A stretch of DNA of 64,000 nucleotides from JACKFE01 sp050248735 (GTDB taxonomy: Bacteria > Nitrospirota > Nitrospiria > Nitrospirales > UBA8639). The DNA is taken from NCBI GenBank assembly GCA_050248735.1, contig JBFWRU010000001.1:620001-684000 (forward strand). The letters are read 5' to 3'. Position 1 is the first letter of the stretch, and the number at the start of each line of letters is the position of its first letter. The notes below the pieces were generated by a model that saw only the letters and a list, made by a program, of their open reading frames with translations, had not been told where the DNA came from and did no database searches. Position numbers and translations under genes: made by a program. Below are positions 61,971-64,000 of the stretch, piece by piece.

Positions 61971-61983
61971 AGAGCTGGCCCCA
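61971..61983. repeat. Left inverted repeat of the IS3-family element
   Basis: AGAGCTGGCCCCA matches the right end exactly in reverse complement. Similarity continues inward in scattered form (for example TAAGTGGAT near both ends). Confidence 0.9.
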
Positions 61984-62062
61984 AGAATCTGAACAGGCCA
62001 CTAAGTGGATACGCTCGACAAACCGTGGCATGATACGGCCACTGATGAAAGGAGCGTAGACC

Positions 62063-62365
62063 ATGACAAGACGACCTCGACGGAATCATTCTCCCACGTT
62101 TAAATCCAAAGTGGCGTTGGCCGCGATCAAGGGCGAGCAGACGGTGGCCGAACTGGCTCAACGGTTTGATGTCCACCCCAATCAAATCACCCAATGGAAG
62201 ACCTTGCTGCTGGAACGTGCGGCAGGGGTTTTTGAGGGAGGAGAGTCGGCTCAGGCCCCCGTTGATGTGAAAAGCCTGCATGCCAAGATTGGTGAGTTGA
62301 CCTTGGAAAATGATTTTTTAGAAACTGCGCTCACCAAAGCGGGCGTGCTGAGCGCAAGACGATGA
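62063..62365 (+). CDS. IS3-family transposase OrfA
   Basis: The 100-residue protein has the helix-turn-helix of IS3 OrfA (PTFKSKVALAAIKGEQTVAEL followed by AQRFDVHPNQITQW, a variant of the usual pattern) and a leucine-zipper-like helix (LHAKIGELTLENDFLETAL). It binds the terminal repeats. The stop overlaps the OrfB start by four bases (ATGA), so OrfB is made by coupled initiation or as a fused OrfAB by frameshifting. Confidence 0.93.
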   Translation: MTRRPRRNHSPTFKSKVALAAIKGEQTVAELAQRFDVHPNQITQWKTLLLERAAGVFEGGESAQAPVDVKSLHAKIGELTLENDFLETALTKAGVLSARR

Positions 62366-63189
62366 TTGACCGCACGCACCCGTTATCCCTCACGAAACAA
62401 GCCCACACCTTGGGGGTCAGTCGTGGTTCTGTCTATTATCGGCCCCAGGCGGTCTCTAAGGAGGAGCAGCGGCTCATGAACCGGATTGACCAGTTACATC
62501 TGGCATGGCCCTTTGCAGGGGCACGGATGCTCCGCGACCTCTTGAGGCAGGACGGTCTGTTCATTGGGAGGAAGCATGTCGCCACGCTGATGCGCCGGAT
62601 GGGCGTGGAAGCGCTCTATCGTCGGCCGCGGACCACACAACGTCACCCCACCCACAAGGTGTATCCGTATTTGTTGCGGGATTTAGTGGTCACTCGAGCC
62701 AATCAGGTGTGGGCCATGGATATCACGTATATTCCCCTGGCCAAAGGCTTTGTCTATCTGGTCGCCGTGGTGGATTGGGCGATACGCCGCGTCTTAGCCT
62801 GGCGATTGTCGATTACCATGGACGTCCAGTTCTGCCTCGACGCCGTTGAGGACGCCCTCAGCCAGTATGCAGCCCCTGCCATCATGAATACGGATCAAGG
62901 CAGTCAGTTTACCAGTCAGACGTTTACTGAGCTCCTCAAGGCGCAAGGGATTCGTCTCAGTATGGATAGTCGAGGAGCCTGGCGCGACAACATCTTCGTG
63001 GAACGCCTCTGGCGATCGGTGAAATACGAAGAAGTCTACTTGCAGGCTTATGACTCTGTCTCAGCCGCAAGAAGCGGGTTAGCACGGTATTTTCAGTTTT
63101 ACAATGGGCGCCGTCCGCATTCTAGTCTTGCGGGGCAGACGCCAGATGATCGGTATTTTCAAGACCAGCCGCACCCCCGAGCGGCCTAA
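62362..63189 (+). CDS. IS3-family transposase OrfB, DDE catalytic domain
   Basis: The 275-residue protein has an N-terminal HTH_21-like region (FAGARMLRDLLRQDG, IGRKHVATLMRRMGVEALYR) and an rve integrase core. The acidic triad is visible as VWAMDITYIPL, MNTDQGSQFTS and WRDNIFVERLWRSVKYEEVYL. HSSLAGQTPDDRYF is the usual end. No lesion is seen, so it should be functional. Confidence 0.95.
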   Translation: MIDRTHPLSLTKQAHTLGVSRGSVYYRPQAVSKEEQRLMNRIDQLHLAWPFAGARMLRDLLRQDGLFIGRKHVATLMRRMGVEALYRRPRTTQRHPTHKVYPYLLRDLVVTRANQVWAMDITYIPLAKGFVYLVAVVDWAIRRVLAWRLSITMDVQFCLDAVEDALSQYAAPAIMNTDQGSQFTSQTFTELLKAQGIRLSMDSRGAWRDNIFVERLWRSVKYEEVYLQAYDSVSAARSGLARYFQFYNGRRPHSSLAGQTPDDRYFQDQPHPRAA

Positions 63190-63240
63190 CTCAACCAGGA
63201 GCGATCCACTTATCGACGCCTATTCAGTTGTTCAAAAAGA

Positions 63241-63253
63241 TGGGGCCAGCTCT
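63241..63253. repeat. Right inverted repeat of the IS3-family element
   Basis: TGGGGCCAGCTCT is the exact reverse complement of the left end. The response-regulator stop codon lies 18 bases beyond. Confidence 0.9.
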
Positions 63254-63270
63254 GAGTGCCAGCAGCCCTA

Positions 63271-63798
63271 TTAAGCAAACCAATCCATGTGGCGAGAGCC
63301 CATCGCATGAGACACAGCCGCTGTGAGTTTTTCCCGGTCGACCGGTTTAACTAAAAAATCGGTCACCCCTCGCTTCAGGAGCTGTGTGGCCAAATCCACT
63401 TCCGGAAACCCGGTCAGCACGATCAACGGAAGGCTGGGATATTCCCGTTGAAAATATTCGATGGCTTGAATGCCATTGATGTTAGGCATCCGAATATCCG
63501 TGATGATTACATCAATTACCATGGGATGTTCCCCTTCGTTGAGGAGGCGGATGGCTTGTTCTCCGTCTTCGGCGTTCACCACATAGTAGCCCTCTTTTTC
63601 CAGGGCCATGGTGAGTACCTTTCTGATGTCTGTCTCATCATCAACAACTAGAACCCCTCCCTTGTAACTTTGGCCGGAAAACATACCTGCCGAACGTTCT
63701 GGCGCATGTGAGGAGCCTGTCTTATTCATAGACTCCTGTGTTTCCAGAGCTCTGTGCGAGTCGGAATTGGATTGAAAAATACGAGTATCGGTAATCAT
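63271..63798 (-). CDS. Single-domain response regulator (receiver only)
   Basis: The 175-residue protein has a Ser-rich N-terminal tail (about 45 residues) and one CheY-like receiver. The acidic pocket is in VLVVDDETDIRK, the phosphorylated Asp in VIITDIRMPNINGIQ, the switch Thr in IVLTGFPE and the Lys in FLVKPVD. There is no output domain, so it signals through another protein. AGGAGGATTTATCTC precedes the ATG. No kinase is adjacent within the window. It is convergent with the IS element. Confidence 0.9.
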   Translation of the reverse strand: MITDTRIFQSNSDSHRALETQESMNKTGSSHAPERSAGMFSGQSYKGGVLVVDDETDIRKVLTMALEKEGYYVVNAEDGEQAIRLLNEGEHPMVIDVIITDIRMPNINGIQAIEYFQREYPSLPLIVLTGFPEVDLATQLLKRGVTDFLVKPVDREKLTAAVSHAMGSRHMDWFA

Positions 63799-63879
63799 GA
63801 GATAAATCCTCCTAGCATAAGATGATGAATATTAACGAGGTAAGTGAATAGGGGTGCCTTGTGGCTCATGTCGTCTTGT

Positions 63880-63951
63880 CTATGTTTTCCAAATTACATG
63901 TAGGGTCCATATGAAGCCCAATAATGTCAGAAGTAAAATGCCGGTAAACAT
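63880..63951 (-). CDS. Tiny single-span membrane protein, 23 aa
   Basis: An AAGGAG site six bases before an ATG at 63951 opens a 23-codon frame, starting MFTGILLLTLLGFIWTLHVI and ending TAG. It is almost entirely one membrane helix with a Lys near the end, like KdpF- or CcmD-size subunits. It lies 82 bases ahead of the response regulator in the same direction. The ideal ribosome site is the main support. The length is short enough that chance remains possible. Confidence 0.45.
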   Translation of the reverse strand: MFTGILLLTLLGFIWTLHVIWKT

Positions 63952-64000
63952 GTAATGCTCCTTGAAATGACGAAAGAAAAATGCACACTCAAAGACAAAT

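Larger units (their letters stand above)
61971..63253 (+). mobile_element. Intact IS3-family insertion sequence, about 1283 bp
   Basis: The element is bounded by perfect 13-bp inverted repeats, AGAGCTGGCCCCA at 61971-61983 and its complement at 63241-63253. It carries two overlapping frames, orfA and orfB, with a full DDE transposase. The bases GAG stand just outside both ends (61968-61970 and 63254-63256), which fits a three-base target duplication of this family. Both frames are open, so the copy may be active. It sits between the export cluster and a response regulator. Confidence 0.92.

Noticed and set aside
1..64000. CRISPR arrays, tRNA and rRNA genes
   Set aside because: I looked for regularly spaced direct repeats, T-loop-like GGTTCRA patterns and conserved rRNA segments and saw none. 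A dedicated tRNA search was not possible.

Overview
The window looks like a chromosomal segment of a Nitrospirota bacterium close to Nitrospira. That assignment is inference, as there is no rRNA gene. It rests on an assimilatory nitrite module (nirC-nirA), a cytochrome bd-type oxidase, a Thermus-type isocitrate dehydrogenase, many exported proteins without known function, and a PEP-CTERM/XrtA-style exopolysaccharide export cluster. No tRNA, rRNA or CRISPR array was seen.

Layout. 0-4 kb: a cut HlyD-type adaptor, a NhaR-like LysR regulator and three small exported proteins, one carrying four DWTLAN-type repeats. 4-10.3 kb: a histidine kinase, an NtrC-class sigma54 activator, and a large secreted protein whose upstream region holds a well-matched -24/-12 promoter. 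10.5-15.3 kb: isocitrate dehydrogenase split into two genes, a CysD-like protein, purE-purK, and a nuoL/dabB-like remnant. 15.3-18.1 kb: cydAB plus a DCC thiol oxidoreductase. 18.4-25.5 kb: a light/UV-stress-like gene string with a VOC protein, CbiX, a CarH-like B12 photoreceptor regulator, a TudS-DUF1722 desulfidase, photolyase, a PDZ protein, a membrane protein, a Tpx-like protein and a TIGR01777 epimerase. 25.7-30.4 kb: an exported-protein cluster with three FGE-fold proteins lacking the catalytic cysteines, divergent from a second CarH-like regulator across a promoter region with a perfect 13-bp inverted repeat. A BLUF blue-light protein follows at 31.7 kb.

32.4-40.6 kb is accessory and partly decayed: an outer membrane barrel, several membrane or exported proteins of unknown function, a gene broken by one in-frame stop, an MNT-HEPN toxin-antitoxin pair with a frameshifted HEPN gene, and a degenerate copy of part of an upstream gene. 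40.7-43.6 kb: nirC with two intrinsic terminators in its leader, then nirA. 43.8-54.7 kb is mainly housekeeping: TIGR03546/TIGR03545, a phosphoesterase, accA, dnaE, a YbjQ-like protein, bacterioferritin and a Ni/Co transporter. 55.4-61.2 kb: an exopolysaccharide export cluster containing a chimera of the Wzz and Wza types. It is followed by decayed DNA and an intact IS3-family element (61971-63253), then a single-domain response regulator and a tiny membrane protein.

The strongest candidates for undescribed biology are: the two CarH-like sensors with BLUF, photolyase and desulfidase in one island; the CarH-linked bidirectional promoter facing the FGE-fold cluster; the self-contained sigma54 module; the split isocitrate dehydrogenase; the terminator in the nirC leader; and the Wzz-Wza chimera.
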